A DNA stretch of 49,168 nt, taken from positions 1 through 49,168 of the forward strand of contig JAIESW010000073.1 of the NCBI GenBank assembly GCA_019745565.1. Direction: 5' to 3'. This document shows, in pieces, positions 34,414 through 42,959 of the stretch (within the stretch, counting starts at the first letter, position 1; each line of letters starts with the position of its first letter). The position numbers and the translations under genes are program-made. The notes beneath the pieces are model-generated. The model saw only the letters and a program-made list of their open reading frames with translations. It had not been told where the DNA came from and made no database searches. The DNA is from Burkholderiales bacterium (GTDB lineage: Bacteria; Pseudomonadota; Gammaproteobacteria; Burkholderiales; Ga0077523).

Positions 34414-36260
34414 AGCGCATCGAGGCGGTCAACGATTTCGTCGTCAAGTTCGCCAACGTCAACGGCTCCGGTTCGGCGTCGGCGAACGAACTGTTCGCGC
34501 GGTCGATCCTGCGCATGGGCGTGCCGGTGAGTCCGCGCAACATCTTCCCGAGCAACATCCAGGGCCTGCCCACATGGTATGAAGTGCGGGTGAGCGAGCG
34601 CGGCTGGCTCGGGCGGCGCGGCGGCATCGACATGATGGTGGCGATGAACCCGCAGACCTGGGACCAGGACTTGGCGGAGATCGAGCCCGGCGGCTATCTG
34701 TTCTACGACAGCACCAAGCCGATGCCGAAGTCCGCATTTCGCGACGACATCACCGTCATCGGCATGCCGGCCACGGCCATCTGCAACGCCACCTACGACG
34801 ACGCGCGCCAGCGCCAGCTCTTCAAGAACATCATGGTGCTGGGCGCCCTCGCCGTCCTGCTCGACGTCGACCCGGCCGTCATCGAGAGCCTCTTCGGTGA
34901 ACAGTATCGCGGCAAAGAGCGCCTGCTCGAATCGAACATCCGGGCACTGCATGCCGGCTGCAGCTTCGCACGCGATCAGTTGATGCCGCCCCACGGCTCC
35001 GAAGTCGGGCTGAAGGTGCGACGCGCCGACCGCGTGGGGAACCGCATCTTCATCGAGGGCAATGCCGCGACCGCGCTGGGGTGCGTATATGGCGGTGCCA
35101 CGGTCTGCGCCTGGTATCCGATCACGCCCTCCTCCTCCGTCGCCGAAGCCTTCGACAAGTATTGCCGCCAGTTCCGCGTGGACCCGGACACGGGCGAAAA
35201 CAAGTTCGCCATCGTCCAGGCGGAGGACGAGATCGCTTCCATCGGCATCATCACCGGCGCCGGCTGGAACGGCGCGCGCGCGTTCACGTGCACCTCCGGC
35301 CCCGGCATCTCGCTGATGACCGAGTTCATCGGCCTCGCGTATTTCGCGGAAATCCCGCTGACCATCATCGACGTGCAGCGCGGCGGGCCTTCGACCGGCA
35401 TGCCGACCCGCACCCAGCAGGCGGACCTGATCGCGAGCGCCTACGCGTCCCATGGCGACACCAAGCACGTGCTGCTGCTGCCGCATGATCCGGCCGAGTG
35501 CTTCGAGCACGCCGCTGTCGCGCTCGACCTCGCGGATCGATTGCAGACACCGGTGTTCGTGATGAGCGATCTCGACATCGGCATGAACCAGCGTCTGTGC
35601 GAACCGCTCCAGTGGGACGACAGCCGGCGCTACGATCGCGGCAAGGTGATGACCGCCGCCGAACTCGAATCCGGCAAGGAGTTCGGCCGCTACAAGGACG
35701 TGGACGGCGACGGCGTTCCGTGGCGCACACTGCCCGGCACCCACCCGACCCTCGGCGCGTACTTCACCCGCGGGACCACCCGCGATGCGTACGCTCGCTA
35801 TTCCGAGTCGGGCAAGGACTACACGTACAACGTGGAGCGGTTGCTGCAGAAGTTCGCCACTGCCGCCGAGATCGTGCCGCAGCCCGTGCTGAAGGCGGCG
35901 GATCGCAAGACCCGCCTGGGCGCCATCTACTTCGGCTCGACCTCGCCCGCCATGGACGAAGCGCTCGAAGGACTCGCGGGAGCAGACATCCACCTGGACG
36001 CGCTGCGGCTGCGCGCCTTCCCGTTCCCGGAGAGCGTCCGGGATTTCATCGAGGAGCACGACCAGGTGTTCGTGGTGGAGCAGAACCGTGACGCGCAGAT
36101 GCGCACGCTGCTCGTCAACGAACTCGAGATCGATCCGGCGAAGCTGATCCGCGTACTCCACTTCGACGGCACGCCCATCACCGCCCGTTACATATCCGGC
36201 GCCATCACGAAATTCGTGCACACACTCGCCGTGGCGCCCCGACGCGAGAAGATCGCATGA
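34410..36260 (+). CDS. korA: 2-oxoacid:ferredoxin oxidoreductase, fused gamma-alpha subunit (KorA-like)
   Basis: A 616-residue subunit of the enzyme family that oxidatively decarboxylates 2-oxoacids to acyl-CoA with ferredoxin as acceptor. The N-terminal 190 residues are the gamma domain (VNGSGSASANELFARSIL; YFYDSTKP-like segment). The alpha domain starts near 205 with the hallmark CAWYPITPSSSVAEAF, then EDEIASIGIITGAGWNG and TSGPGISLMTEF. This long gamma-alpha form is typical of 2-oxoglutarate and related 2-oxoacid enzymes. The substrate is inferred from family resemblance, not proven. It overlaps its neighbours by ATGA on both sides. Confidence 0.88.
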   Translation: MKRIEAVNDFVVKFANVNGSGSASANELFARSILRMGVPVSPRNIFPSNIQGLPTWYEVRVSERGWLGRRGGIDMMVAMNPQTWDQDLAEIEPGGYLFYDSTKPMPKSAFRDDITVIGMPATAICNATYDDARQRQLFKNIMVLGALAVLLDVDPAVIESLFGEQYRGKERLLESNIRALHAGCSFARDQLMPPHGSEVGLKVRRADRVGNRIFIEGNAATALGCVYGGATVCAWYPITPSSSVAEAFDKYCRQFRVDPDTGENKFAIVQAEDEIASIGIITGAGWNGARAFTCTSGPGISLMTEFIGLAYFAEIPLTIIDVQRGGPSTGMPTRTQQADLIASAYASHGDTKHVLLLPHDPAECFEHAAVALDLADRLQTPVFVMSDLDIGMNQRLCEPLQWDDSRRYDRGKVMTAAELESGKEFGRYKDVDGDGVPWRTLPGTHPTLGAYFTRGTTRDAYARYSESGKDYTYNVERLLQKFATAAEIVPQPVLKAADRKTRLGAIYFGSTSPAMDEALEGLAGADIHLDALRLRAFPFPESVRDFIEEHDQVFVVEQNRDAQMRTLLVNELEIDPAKLIRVLHFDGTPITARYISGAITKFVHTLAVAPRREKIA

Positions 36261-37312
36261 CTTACATCGCCAGACCCCGCCTGCATCACCCGACCCTGGT
36301 CCGCAACAAGGTCGGCTACACGCGGCGCGACTACGAAGGCAAGATCAGCACGCTGTGCGCAGGCTGCGGCCACGACTCCATCTCCGCTGCCATCGTGCAG
36401 GCCTGCTGGGAGCTCGACATCGAGCCGCATCGCGTGGCGAAGCTCTCCGGCATCGGCTGCTCCAGCAAGACGCCCGACTACTTCCTCGGCGCGAGCCACG
36501 GCTTCAACACCGTGCATGGCCGCATGCCCAGCGTGCTGACCGGTGCCAATCTGGCCAACCGCGATCTGCTGTACCTCGGCGTCTCCGGTGACGGCGACTC
36601 CGCCTCGATCGGCCTGGGCCAGTTCGCCCATGCGATGCGCCGCGGCGTGCGCATGGTCTACATCGTCGAAAACAACGGCGTGTACGGCCTCACCAAGGGC
36701 CAGTTCTCGGCCACGGCCGACCGGGGATCCAAGAGCAAGAAGGGCGTGGTCAACGCCGACGCGCCGGTCGATCTGATCGGCATGGCGCTGCAGCTCGGCG
36801 CCACTTACGTGGCGCGCGGCTTTTCCGGCGACAAGGCGCAACTGGTGCCGCTGATCGAAGGCGCCATCGGCCACGGCGGCGCTGCTTTCATCGACGTGAT
36901 CAGTCCGTGCGTGGCCTTCAACAACCACGCCGGCAGCACGCGCAGCTACGATTACGTTCGCGAACACAACGATGCCGTGAATCGCATCGACTTCATCGAC
37001 CTCGCTCCGGAGGTCACGGCCGAGCCCGGAGCCGGTGAGGTCATCACGGTGCCTCAGCCCGACGGCACGATGATGCGCCTGCGCAAGCTGCACACCGACT
37101 ACGACCCGACGGACCGGGTCCGTGCGATGGACCACGTGCAGGCCCACCAGGCGCGCGGCGAGATCGTCACCGGCCTGTTGTACGTGGATTCTCACGCCAC
37201 AGATCTGCACGAAGGGCTCAATACCGTGAAGCGGCCGCTCAATGCCCTGACCGAAGCCGATCTGTGCCCGGGGGCGGCGGCACTGGCCAAGGTGAACGCG
37301 TCGCTGCGCTGA
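36257..37312 (+). CDS. korB: 2-oxoacid:ferredoxin oxidoreductase beta subunit (KorB-like)
   Basis: A 351-residue thiamine-diphosphate-binding subunit. The first cluster ligands are in LCAGCGHDSI, and a third Cys is in GIGCSSKTPDYF. The ThDP motif GDGDSASIGLGQFAHAMRRG continues to VENNGVYGLTKGQ, and the C-terminal part contains DVISPCVAFNNH with the fourth conserved Cys. It pairs with the preceding gamma-alpha subunit as an (alpha-beta)n enzyme. Its final 80 residues extend beyond short archaeal KorB. It is the last gene of the operon; the LysR pseudogene lies tail-to-tail 37 bases later. Confidence 0.9.
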   Translation: MTYIARPRLHHPTLVRNKVGYTRRDYEGKISTLCAGCGHDSISAAIVQACWELDIEPHRVAKLSGIGCSSKTPDYFLGASHGFNTVHGRMPSVLTGANLANRDLLYLGVSGDGDSASIGLGQFAHAMRRGVRMVYIVENNGVYGLTKGQFSATADRGSKSKKGVVNADAPVDLIGMALQLGATYVARGFSGDKAQLVPLIEGAIGHGGAAFIDVISPCVAFNNHAGSTRSYDYVREHNDAVNRIDFIDLAPEVTAEPGAGEVITVPQPDGTMMRLRKLHTDYDPTDRVRAMDHVQAHQARGEIVTGLLYVDSHATDLHEGLNTVKRPLNALTEADLCPGAAALAKVNASLR

Positions 37313-37349
37313 GAACGGAGGCTTGACGCCGTCCGCCCGGCATTGTCAT

Positions 37350-37748
37350 TCACGACGGCAGGTTGGGCGGGCTGACCTGCACTTCGATGGCAGGGTGGCG
37401 CTCGCCGAACCGGTGCAGCAGCGGCACCAGTCACTTCGCCACGATGGCGGGCCCGGCCGAGACCGCGATCTCAGCCGGTGCCTGCAGCGTGTGCACTTCG
37501 CGGACCGCTGATTCGATCAGGCGGAAGCCGTCCGCCAGCTTGAGCCACAGCGTATTCCCCGGGACGGTCAGTTCGACCGCACGCACCCGGCGTTCGAACA
37601 AGCGCACGTCGAGGTACGCCGCGAGCGCGTGGATCCGATGACTGACGGCCGACGGCCCGAGCTCCGAGGCGGCCGCCTGGAGGCTGCCATTACGGGCACT
37701 CGCCTTGAATACCCGCAGAACGGTCAGATGCGGCAGACTTTCACTCAT
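37350..37748 (-). pseudogene. LysR-type regulator remnant with Trp-to-TGA change
   Basis: The minus strand encodes a GcvA-like LysR N-terminus: LTVLRVFKASARNGSLQAAA, then SAVSHRIHALAAYLDVRLFE. After residue 105 the frame stops at TGA (37431-37433), in IVAK-stop-LVPLLHRF. Relatives read AKWLVPRLHRF here, so TGG has become TGA. The same frame then continues with family-like sequence (GERHPAIEVQVSPPN) to a second TGA at 37350. The remaining two thirds of the effector domain are missing. It is divergent from the glycine-betaine-type binding protein gene, probably its former target. Confidence 0.85.
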
Positions 37749-37860
37749 ACGCGTGAGATCAATTCATGCGTCCGTGACAACAAGTCGTTTGTACACGACC
37801 GCCTGGCCGCCAAGAATGCGTACTCATCAGCCACGCAATCGACGCATGAAGGAGAACGAG

Positions 37861-38727
37861 ATGAAGCTTCGCAATGCAGTGCTCTTCAGCCTGACCACCC
37901 TGCTGCCCCTCACGGCCGGCGCGACCCAACCGATCACGCTCGGGCAGGTGGATCTCAGCTTCTACGCTGTCACCGGCGGCGTGGTGCAGGAGGTGCTGGA
38001 GCGCTCCGGCCAACCCTTCGTGCTGACGCAGGGTTCCCACGGCGAGATCTATCCGAAGCTCGGTACCGGTGAGGTAGACATCCTCGCCGCTTCGTGGCTC
38101 CCGAATGCCCACGCGCCACTGTACGAGAAGGTGCAGGCGAGCACCTTCCTGCTCGCCGAACTCTATGCCGACGCCCGGCTCTTCCTCGCCGTGCCGGACT
38201 ACGCCGCTGCCGAGATACGCAGCGTGGCCGATCTCGCGCGGCCGGAGATAGCAGCCGGTGTCGAGAAGCGCATCGTCGGGATCGGTCCCAGCTCGGGCCT
38301 GATGGTCGGCGTCGCGAAGATGATGGACAGCTACGGCCTGAAGGCGGCCGGCTATGAACTGGTGCCCGGTCCCGCTGCCGACTGGATCGCCAACTTCCGC
38401 CGCGCCTACGAACAGAGGCAGGTCATCGTCATGCCGCTGTGGCAACCCCAATGGATCAACGCCAGCTACCCGATGCGGGTGCTCGAAGATCCGCAGAAGA
38501 TCTTCGGCGACAGCGACCGAGCCTACCTGCTGGCAAGCAATGCGCTCAAGGACAAGGTGAGCCCGGAGGTGCTGGCCCGCCTCTCACGCATCAAGCTTTC
38601 GGTGGCCGCCGTGACCGAGATGGACCGCATGGTCAATGTGGAGAAGGTCAGCCCGCGGGAGGCGGCGCGGCGCTGGATCGCGCTGAATCGCGATGCGACG
38701 CGGGATTGGTTTCCCGCGACCGAGTGA
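37861..38727 (+). CDS. Glycine betaine/choline-type ABC transporter substrate-binding protein
   Basis: A 288-residue exported solute-binding protein of the OpuAC family. The signal peptide is about residues 1-21 (LFSLTTLLPLTAGA). Recognisable family segments are GEVDILAASWLPNAHAPLYE, FRRAYEQRQVIVMPLWQPQW and the C-terminal ALNRDATRDWF. Aromatic residues in these loops usually form the cage for quaternary ammonium groups. It has a good ribosome site (AAGGAG) before the ATG. No permease or ATPase gene is adjacent, so it is an orphan or works with distant partners. Its divergent LysR gene is broken. Confidence 0.88.
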   Translation: MKLRNAVLFSLTTLLPLTAGATQPITLGQVDLSFYAVTGGVVQEVLERSGQPFVLTQGSHGEIYPKLGTGEVDILAASWLPNAHAPLYEKVQASTFLLAELYADARLFLAVPDYAAAEIRSVADLARPEIAAGVEKRIVGIGPSSGLMVGVAKMMDSYGLKAAGYELVPGPAADWIANFRRAYEQRQVIVMPLWQPQWINASYPMRVLEDPQKIFGDSDRAYLLASNALKDKVSPEVLARLSRIKLSVAAVTEMDRMVNVEKVSPREAARRWIALNRDATRDWFPATE

Positions 38728-38754
38728 ATGACGCGACCCTGCGCTGGAACCTGA

Positions 38755-38859
38755 CATCAGCATCAAGGACCAGCTCCCGCTCAGGAAGTCATCCCGCCGG
38801 ACTTCTGGCGCGAAGTCCGTCAGCAGGGGCAGGGGCCGCTGTCGATCGAGCGGGCGTGA
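38755..38859 (+). pseudogene. Possible 3' remnant of an aldo/keto reductase gene
   Basis: A 34-codon open stretch without a start ends in EVIPPDFWREVRQQG followed by an atypical tail and TGA. The I-P-x-D-F-W-x-x-x-R-x-x-G pattern resembles the last residues of some aldo/keto reductases. The stretch is bounded upstream by an in-frame stop. It is short, so chance similarity is possible. Confidence 0.2.
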
Positions 38860-38875
38860 CGCGATGGCGTCCATT

Positions 38876-38967
38876 GCCCCCACCCTAACCCTCCCCCAGC
38901 AAAGCTGAGGGCGGGGATGTACGCCCCTTCCCCCAACTGCGTTGGGGGAAGGCTGGGATGGGGGCTG
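38876..38967. repeat. Composite GC-rich palindromic repeat (copy 2)
   Basis: The order of elements matches the copy at 11953-12075: CCCCACCCTAACCCTCCCCC, a small hairpin (CAGCAAAGCTG), a spacer, CCTTCCCCCAAC/GTTGGGGGAAGG as a perfect 12-base hairpin, then GCTGGGATGGGGGC. The outer arms are again complementary. It lies between the binding-protein gene (+) and the end of the ThDP-enzyme gene (-), a convergent site where it may terminate both. Confidence 0.7.
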
Positions 38968-39000
38968 GCGACCCTCGCCAGGCTCGCCCGCGGAGCGAGA

Positions 39001-40539
39001 CTAGATCCTGAATTCGATCAGGAACGGCCCCCGGCGTCCGCACACCGCCTTGAAGACGTCGGCGAACCCTTCCAGGTTCTCGACACGCGTAGCTTCCACT
39101 CCCAGGCTTTCGGACAGCTTCACCCAATCGATCTCCGGCCGCGACAGGTCGAACAGTTCATTCGATGCGGGTCCGGGCTGCGCACCGACGTTGATCAACT
39201 CGCCCTGCAGGATCTTGTAGACGCGGTTCGCGAAGACCACGTTGATCACATCGAGCTGCTCGCGCGCCTGGGTCCAGAGCGACTGCAGGGAGTACATGCC
39301 TGCACCGTCGGCCTGGAGACATACGACCTTGCGATCCGGGCAGGCGATCGCGGCACCGGTCGCGCATGGGAAAGCATGACCAATCGCTCCGCCGGTGATC
39401 TGCAGCCAGTCGTGCGGCGCGGCGCCGAACGTCGGGGCCAGCAACTGGCGGCCGGACGTGACACCGTCCTCCGCAATGACGCAGTTCTCGGGCAGCAACG
39501 CTCCCAACGTGCGAGCGAACGCGACGGGCTCGAAGGCGCCGCTGACGACGGACGGCCGTTCCACATCCGGCAGCGGTACGCTCGTCGGTGCACCCAGTTC
39601 GTCAGCCAGCCATTCGAGGGCGGCGACGGAGTCCTGTTCGGGTCGGGCGAGCACGTGTGTGATGGCATCGGGCGGCGACATCATGCTGGGCTTGCCGGGA
39701 TAGGCGAAGAACGACGCCGGCACCTTCGCACCCACGAGGATCACGTGCCGGATGCCCGCAAACACCTTCAACGCCGCGTCCACGGCGTAGGGAATGCGAT
39801 CGATCGGCGGACGCCCGCGCCCGCGCACCATGTGCGGCACCTGGGTCGGGACGCGCAGTTCAGCGCCGCTGACGTGGGCTATGCGCTGCGCCGCGCGCAG
39901 ACCCGGCTCCATCAGCGCCGCCCCGGACAGGATCAGCATCGCGCGCTCGCCGCTGCGCAGCGCTTGGGCGATAGTCCGCAGGGCCTCGGGCGCTACCGGT
40001 GTTCGTGCCGGCACAGGCAACGGTCCGGCCACTTCCCCACCGTCGTTCCACGCCGTATCCGCGGGCAGGATCAGCGTCGCGATCCGACCCGGCGGGGTCA
40101 ATGCCGCCTGCACGGCGGCGGCTCCGTCGACCCCGACCCGTTGCGACGACGTCGTGGTGCGCACCCAGTGGGATACAGCACGAGCCAGGCCTTCGGCGTC
40201 GGACGTCAACGGTGTGTCGTACTGCCGGTGATAGGTGGCGTGGTCACCGACGATGTTGACCATGGGCGCGAACCCTCGCGCCGCGTTGTGCACGTTCGAG
40301 ATGCCGTTGGCGAAACCGGGGCCGCAATGCAGGAGCGTTGCGGCGGGCTTGCCGGTCATGCGCGCGTAGCCGTCTGCGCACCCGGTGACTACGGTCTCCG
40401 CGAGCCCGAGCACACAGCGCATCCCCGGCACCTTGTCGAGCGCCGCCACGAAATGCATTTCGGACGTGCCGGGATTCGCGAAGCAGGTATCGACGCCGCT
40501 CGCGAGCAGCGTGCGGACGAGGCTTTCAGCGCCGTTCAT
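39001..40539 (-). CDS. Thiamine-diphosphate enzyme, acetolactate synthase/benzoylformate decarboxylase-like
   Basis: A 512-residue protein with the three-domain POX-type fold. The catalytic Glu48 is in GLAETVVTGCADGYARM; the middle domain contains LILSGAALMEPGLRAA. The C-terminal ThDP-binding segment reads CLQADGAGMYSLQSLW, ending at VVFANRVY. The usual Gly-Asp-Gly is Ala-Asp-Gly here, while the Asp and the later Asn that bind Mg2+ are kept. No small regulatory subunit is nearby, so it is unlikely to be the biosynthetic IlvB. The reaction (2-oxoacid decarboxylation or carboligation) is not determinable. The ATG at 40539 (MNGAESLVRT) fits the family. Confidence 0.82.
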   Translation of the reverse strand: MNGAESLVRTLLASGVDTCFANPGTSEMHFVAALDKVPGMRCVLGLAETVVTGCADGYARMTGKPAATLLHCGPGFANGISNVHNAARGFAPMVNIVGDHATYHRQYDTPLTSDAEGLARAVSHWVRTTTSSQRVGVDGAAAVQAALTPPGRIATLILPADTAWNDGGEVAGPLPVPARTPVAPEALRTIAQALRSGERAMLILSGAALMEPGLRAAQRIAHVSGAELRVPTQVPHMVRGRGRPPIDRIPYAVDAALKVFAGIRHVILVGAKVPASFFAYPGKPSMMSPPDAITHVLARPEQDSVAALEWLADELGAPTSVPLPDVERPSVVSGAFEPVAFARTLGALLPENCVIAEDGVTSGRQLLAPTFGAAPHDWLQITGGAIGHAFPCATGAAIACPDRKVVCLQADGAGMYSLQSLWTQAREQLDVINVVFANRVYKILQGELINVGAQPGPASNELFDLSRPEIDWVKLSESLGVEATRVENLEGFADVFKAVCGRRGPFLIEFRI

Positions 40540-40674
40540 GGACCGTGATCTACCGCGTAGTGAATGGAAGCACCGAAAATAGCACACGCAAGAGCGACGA
40601 CTTGCGCGCGGCGCCACAGCACGCCGACCTCAAACGGCTCAGGCCATCCAGTTCACTCGCTTCGAATACCTCGG

Positions 40675-42282
40675 TCAGAGGCTCGAAAGAAACAGTTTTG
40701 CTTGCAGGACTTCCTCGCGCTCACCATCGGCTGCCTTGCAAAGATCGAGCAACTTCCGATAGTAGAGCGCCGCCTTGTCGGGCATACCCGATAGCTCGGC
40801 CGAGCGCGCGGCACCGTAGAGTCCGTTGAAGCGATTCGGATTGAGGCGCAGGGATGTCTCGTACTCGGCGAGCGCCCGACGCGGCTGACCGACTTCCATC
40901 AGCAGGTCGCCCAACAATTCGCGGGCGGGCAGGAGTTGCCCCGGCGTGATCGGGTGCTTGTAGGTCGATTCCTCGAGAGTCACGGCAGCACGCATGAGCT
41001 CCAATGCCTGCGCCGCGTTGCCCGTTGCCCACGCGAGCCAGGCCTGGGCAGTCTGTACCTGCACGTCGACCTGCTTGGCCCAATAGTCCTGCTTCGCCTG
41101 CAACAGCGCATCGCGGATCTGCGTGAGCTTTCCAACCTGTTCCTCGGCGTCGCGCGTGGCACCCAAGTGCGTCGCGCCGAGCGCTCGAGCGTAGTGGGTG
41201 AGCGCCTCGGACGCGCGAAAGCGGCTTGCGTGTGGCACAAGCGAGGCCGCATCCGCCCAACGTCGCTGTTCGAGCACGAATCTCGCAGGGGCTGCGGCCA
41301 GTGCGTAGTCGACCGGCAAGGTGCGGGCCTTTTCATCGACCGCAATCTCGCCGAGCTTGACCAACACGCCCTTGGCGGCCCCCGGCTGTGCGCCCTGGAC
41401 GTAGGCGTAGACCAGGTAGTCCATGGTATGCAGCTCTTCCTGAACCCACCCGAGCTTTCGAGCCACCGCACCGGCTGCGAGGTTGGACTCGATCGAGTCC
41501 TGCCAAAGCCCCAGCGCGATGTAAGTGTGGGAAGGCATGTGCAACGCATGCGGCATTGCCGGTGCGATGGCGCCATAGCGACGGGCGGCGGTGAGCGCCC
41601 GGGGTGCGAGTTCCGGATAGTCGTACGCATGAATCAGGTAGTGAGCCGCCCCGGGATGATCGGGTTGCTCGCCGAACACCGTCTCCAGAATCTCGGCGCT
41701 CTTCAGCTGATTCGCGTAGGTCTTGTCGTTCGGGTTGGCAGTCGCCTGGAGCGCGAGCGCGTACAACGTCGCCGCCTCGCGATCATCCGGGAATCTTGCG
41801 TGCACCCCTGCCATCGCCTTCTCGTACGCGAGGCTGCGCGACTTGTGGTCGACCTTGTCGAAGTCGCCGTAGAACTGGGCGAGGGCCGCAATGTAGGCGC
41901 GCTCACGTTCGGATCCCGTGCCGAGGGCAGCAGCCTTGTCGAGGGCCGCCTTGCCCTGCAGGAACGACTCCTTGGTCGGGGGATACCACAACGGATACCA
42001 CCAGCTCATCGCCACACCCCAGTGGGCCATGGCACACGAGGGATCGAGATCGGCCGCGCGCGCAAAGGTCTTGCCCGCCTCCGGATAGAAGAAGGAGTGC
42101 AGCATGGCCATCGCACGGTTGAATTGCTCCTGGGCGGCCGGACTGCACGAAACCGGAAAGACGACGTCCCCGACCCGGTCGGGAGTGCCGGTCGGGATCT
42201 GTTCGTCCTCGTGGGCTCGGGTGCCGAGGGGAATGCTCAGGGCGACCGCGACGACGACAGCCGGCAATGGCGCGAATTTCAT
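40675..42282 (-). CDS. Exported tetratricopeptide-repeat protein
   Basis: A 535-residue periplasmic or secreted protein with a signal peptide (PLPAVVVAVALSIPLGTRA). Helical TPR-like repeats run throughout: QEQFNRAMAMLHSFFYPEAG, ARAADLDPSCAMAHWGVAM, and near the C-terminus ALAEYETSLRLNPNRFNGLY. Conserved segments HYLIHAYDYPELA and HMPSHTYIALGLW, rich in His, are typical of a family often found in environmental bacteria with no assigned role. TPRs usually mediate protein contacts. It sits between the ThDP enzyme gene and the lipocalin-like gene on the same strand. Confidence 0.8.
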   Translation of the reverse strand: MKFAPLPAVVVAVALSIPLGTRAHEDEQIPTGTPDRVGDVVFPVSCSPAAQEQFNRAMAMLHSFFYPEAGKTFARAADLDPSCAMAHWGVAMSWWYPLWYPPTKESFLQGKAALDKAAALGTGSERERAYIAALAQFYGDFDKVDHKSRSLAYEKAMAGVHARFPDDREAATLYALALQATANPNDKTYANQLKSAEILETVFGEQPDHPGAAHYLIHAYDYPELAPRALTAARRYGAIAPAMPHALHMPSHTYIALGLWQDSIESNLAAGAVARKLGWVQEELHTMDYLVYAYVQGAQPGAAKGVLVKLGEIAVDEKARTLPVDYALAAAPARFVLEQRRWADAASLVPHASRFRASEALTHYARALGATHLGATRDAEEQVGKLTQIRDALLQAKQDYWAKQVDVQVQTAQAWLAWATGNAAQALELMRAAVTLEESTYKHPITPGQLLPARELLGDLLMEVGQPRRALAEYETSLRLNPNRFNGLYGAARSAELSGMPDKAALYYRKLLDLCKAADGEREEVLQAKLFLSSL

Positions 42283-42392
42283 CCCACACCTCCTTCAGAC
42301 TACGGCCGGAGACGCAAGGCTACGCCATGTGAGCTTACAAGAGGGATACCGATTGACGCATCGGCATGAACGACGATGTGGTGTCGCAATGC

Positions 42393-42899
42393 TCAGTCGA
42401 GCCGCTTGAACACCAGCGTCGTGACTTTCGTCTTCCCGTCCGGCGGAGCCTTCAGCGGGGGCGTCTTGATCGTCATGGTGTCGCCGACCACTTCGGTGTA
42501 GCGGAACTGGTCCGTGCCGACCCAGTTCTGGAACGAGGACGCCTTGACGTGATGCATGATGCCTTCGCTGGTGAGCTCGTAGGTGCCGGAGTACGCCACG
42601 TGAGTGGAGAATGCTCGAGCGCGCTCTTCCACGGGACTGTTGTAGCGGTCGCCGCTCAGCTTGTCCCGGCCTTCCATCATCAGCACTACCGCCATGTGGC
42701 CGCCGGCGGTGTAGATCAGGTACCCGGTCGGGTGCTCGCCGAAAACGTTGACGACCGCTCCCGACTCCGCGTCAGTGGAAATCCACGTTTGCAGTAACCA
42801 GGTACCGACGACGGAACTATCGGCCGCCACGGACACGGCAGCGCTCAAGGCGAGGCTCAGGGCGGAGGCGAGGCGGAACAGACGGTGCGAGATGGTCAT
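42393..42899 (-). CDS. Exported lipocalin-like domain protein
   Basis: A 168-residue protein with a signal peptide (ALSLALSAAVSVAADS, cleavage near residue 26). The mature beta-barrel sequence matches the lipocalin-like domain found in small bacterial proteins: VVGTWLLQTWISTD, HPTGYLIYTAGGHMAVVLM, AYSGTYELTSEGIMHHVKAS and the terminal TTLVFKRLD. Such domains bind small hydrophobic ligands, but none is proven here. It lies 60 bases after the cupin gene and 110 before the TPR gene on the same strand. Confidence 0.8.
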   Translation of the reverse strand: MTISHRLFRLASALSLALSAAVSVAADSSVVGTWLLQTWISTDAESGAVVNVFGEHPTGYLIYTAGGHMAVVLMMEGRDKLSGDRYNSPVEERARAFSTHVAYSGTYELTSEGIMHHVKASSFQNWVGTDQFRYTEVVGDTMTIKTPPLKAPPDGKTKVTTLVFKRLD

Positions 42900-42959
42900 G
42901 ATGGATCCTGTTCGACGCGCCGCTGCCGGCGCACAAGCTTGGTCAATGAAGACTGGGGT

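Noticed and set aside
34218..36221. 667-codon minus-strand open frame
   Set aside because: Antisense of korA; no domain motif, Val/His/Ala/Arg-rich shadow composition.
37431..37748. Functional 105-residue DNA-binding regulator
   Set aside because: The stop replaces an invariant Trp codon and homology continues past it, which favours a pseudogene.
39001..40539. Biosynthetic acetolactate synthase (ilvB)
   Set aside because: No ilvN or ilvC beside it, altered ThDP motif, and neighbours that look catabolic or exported.
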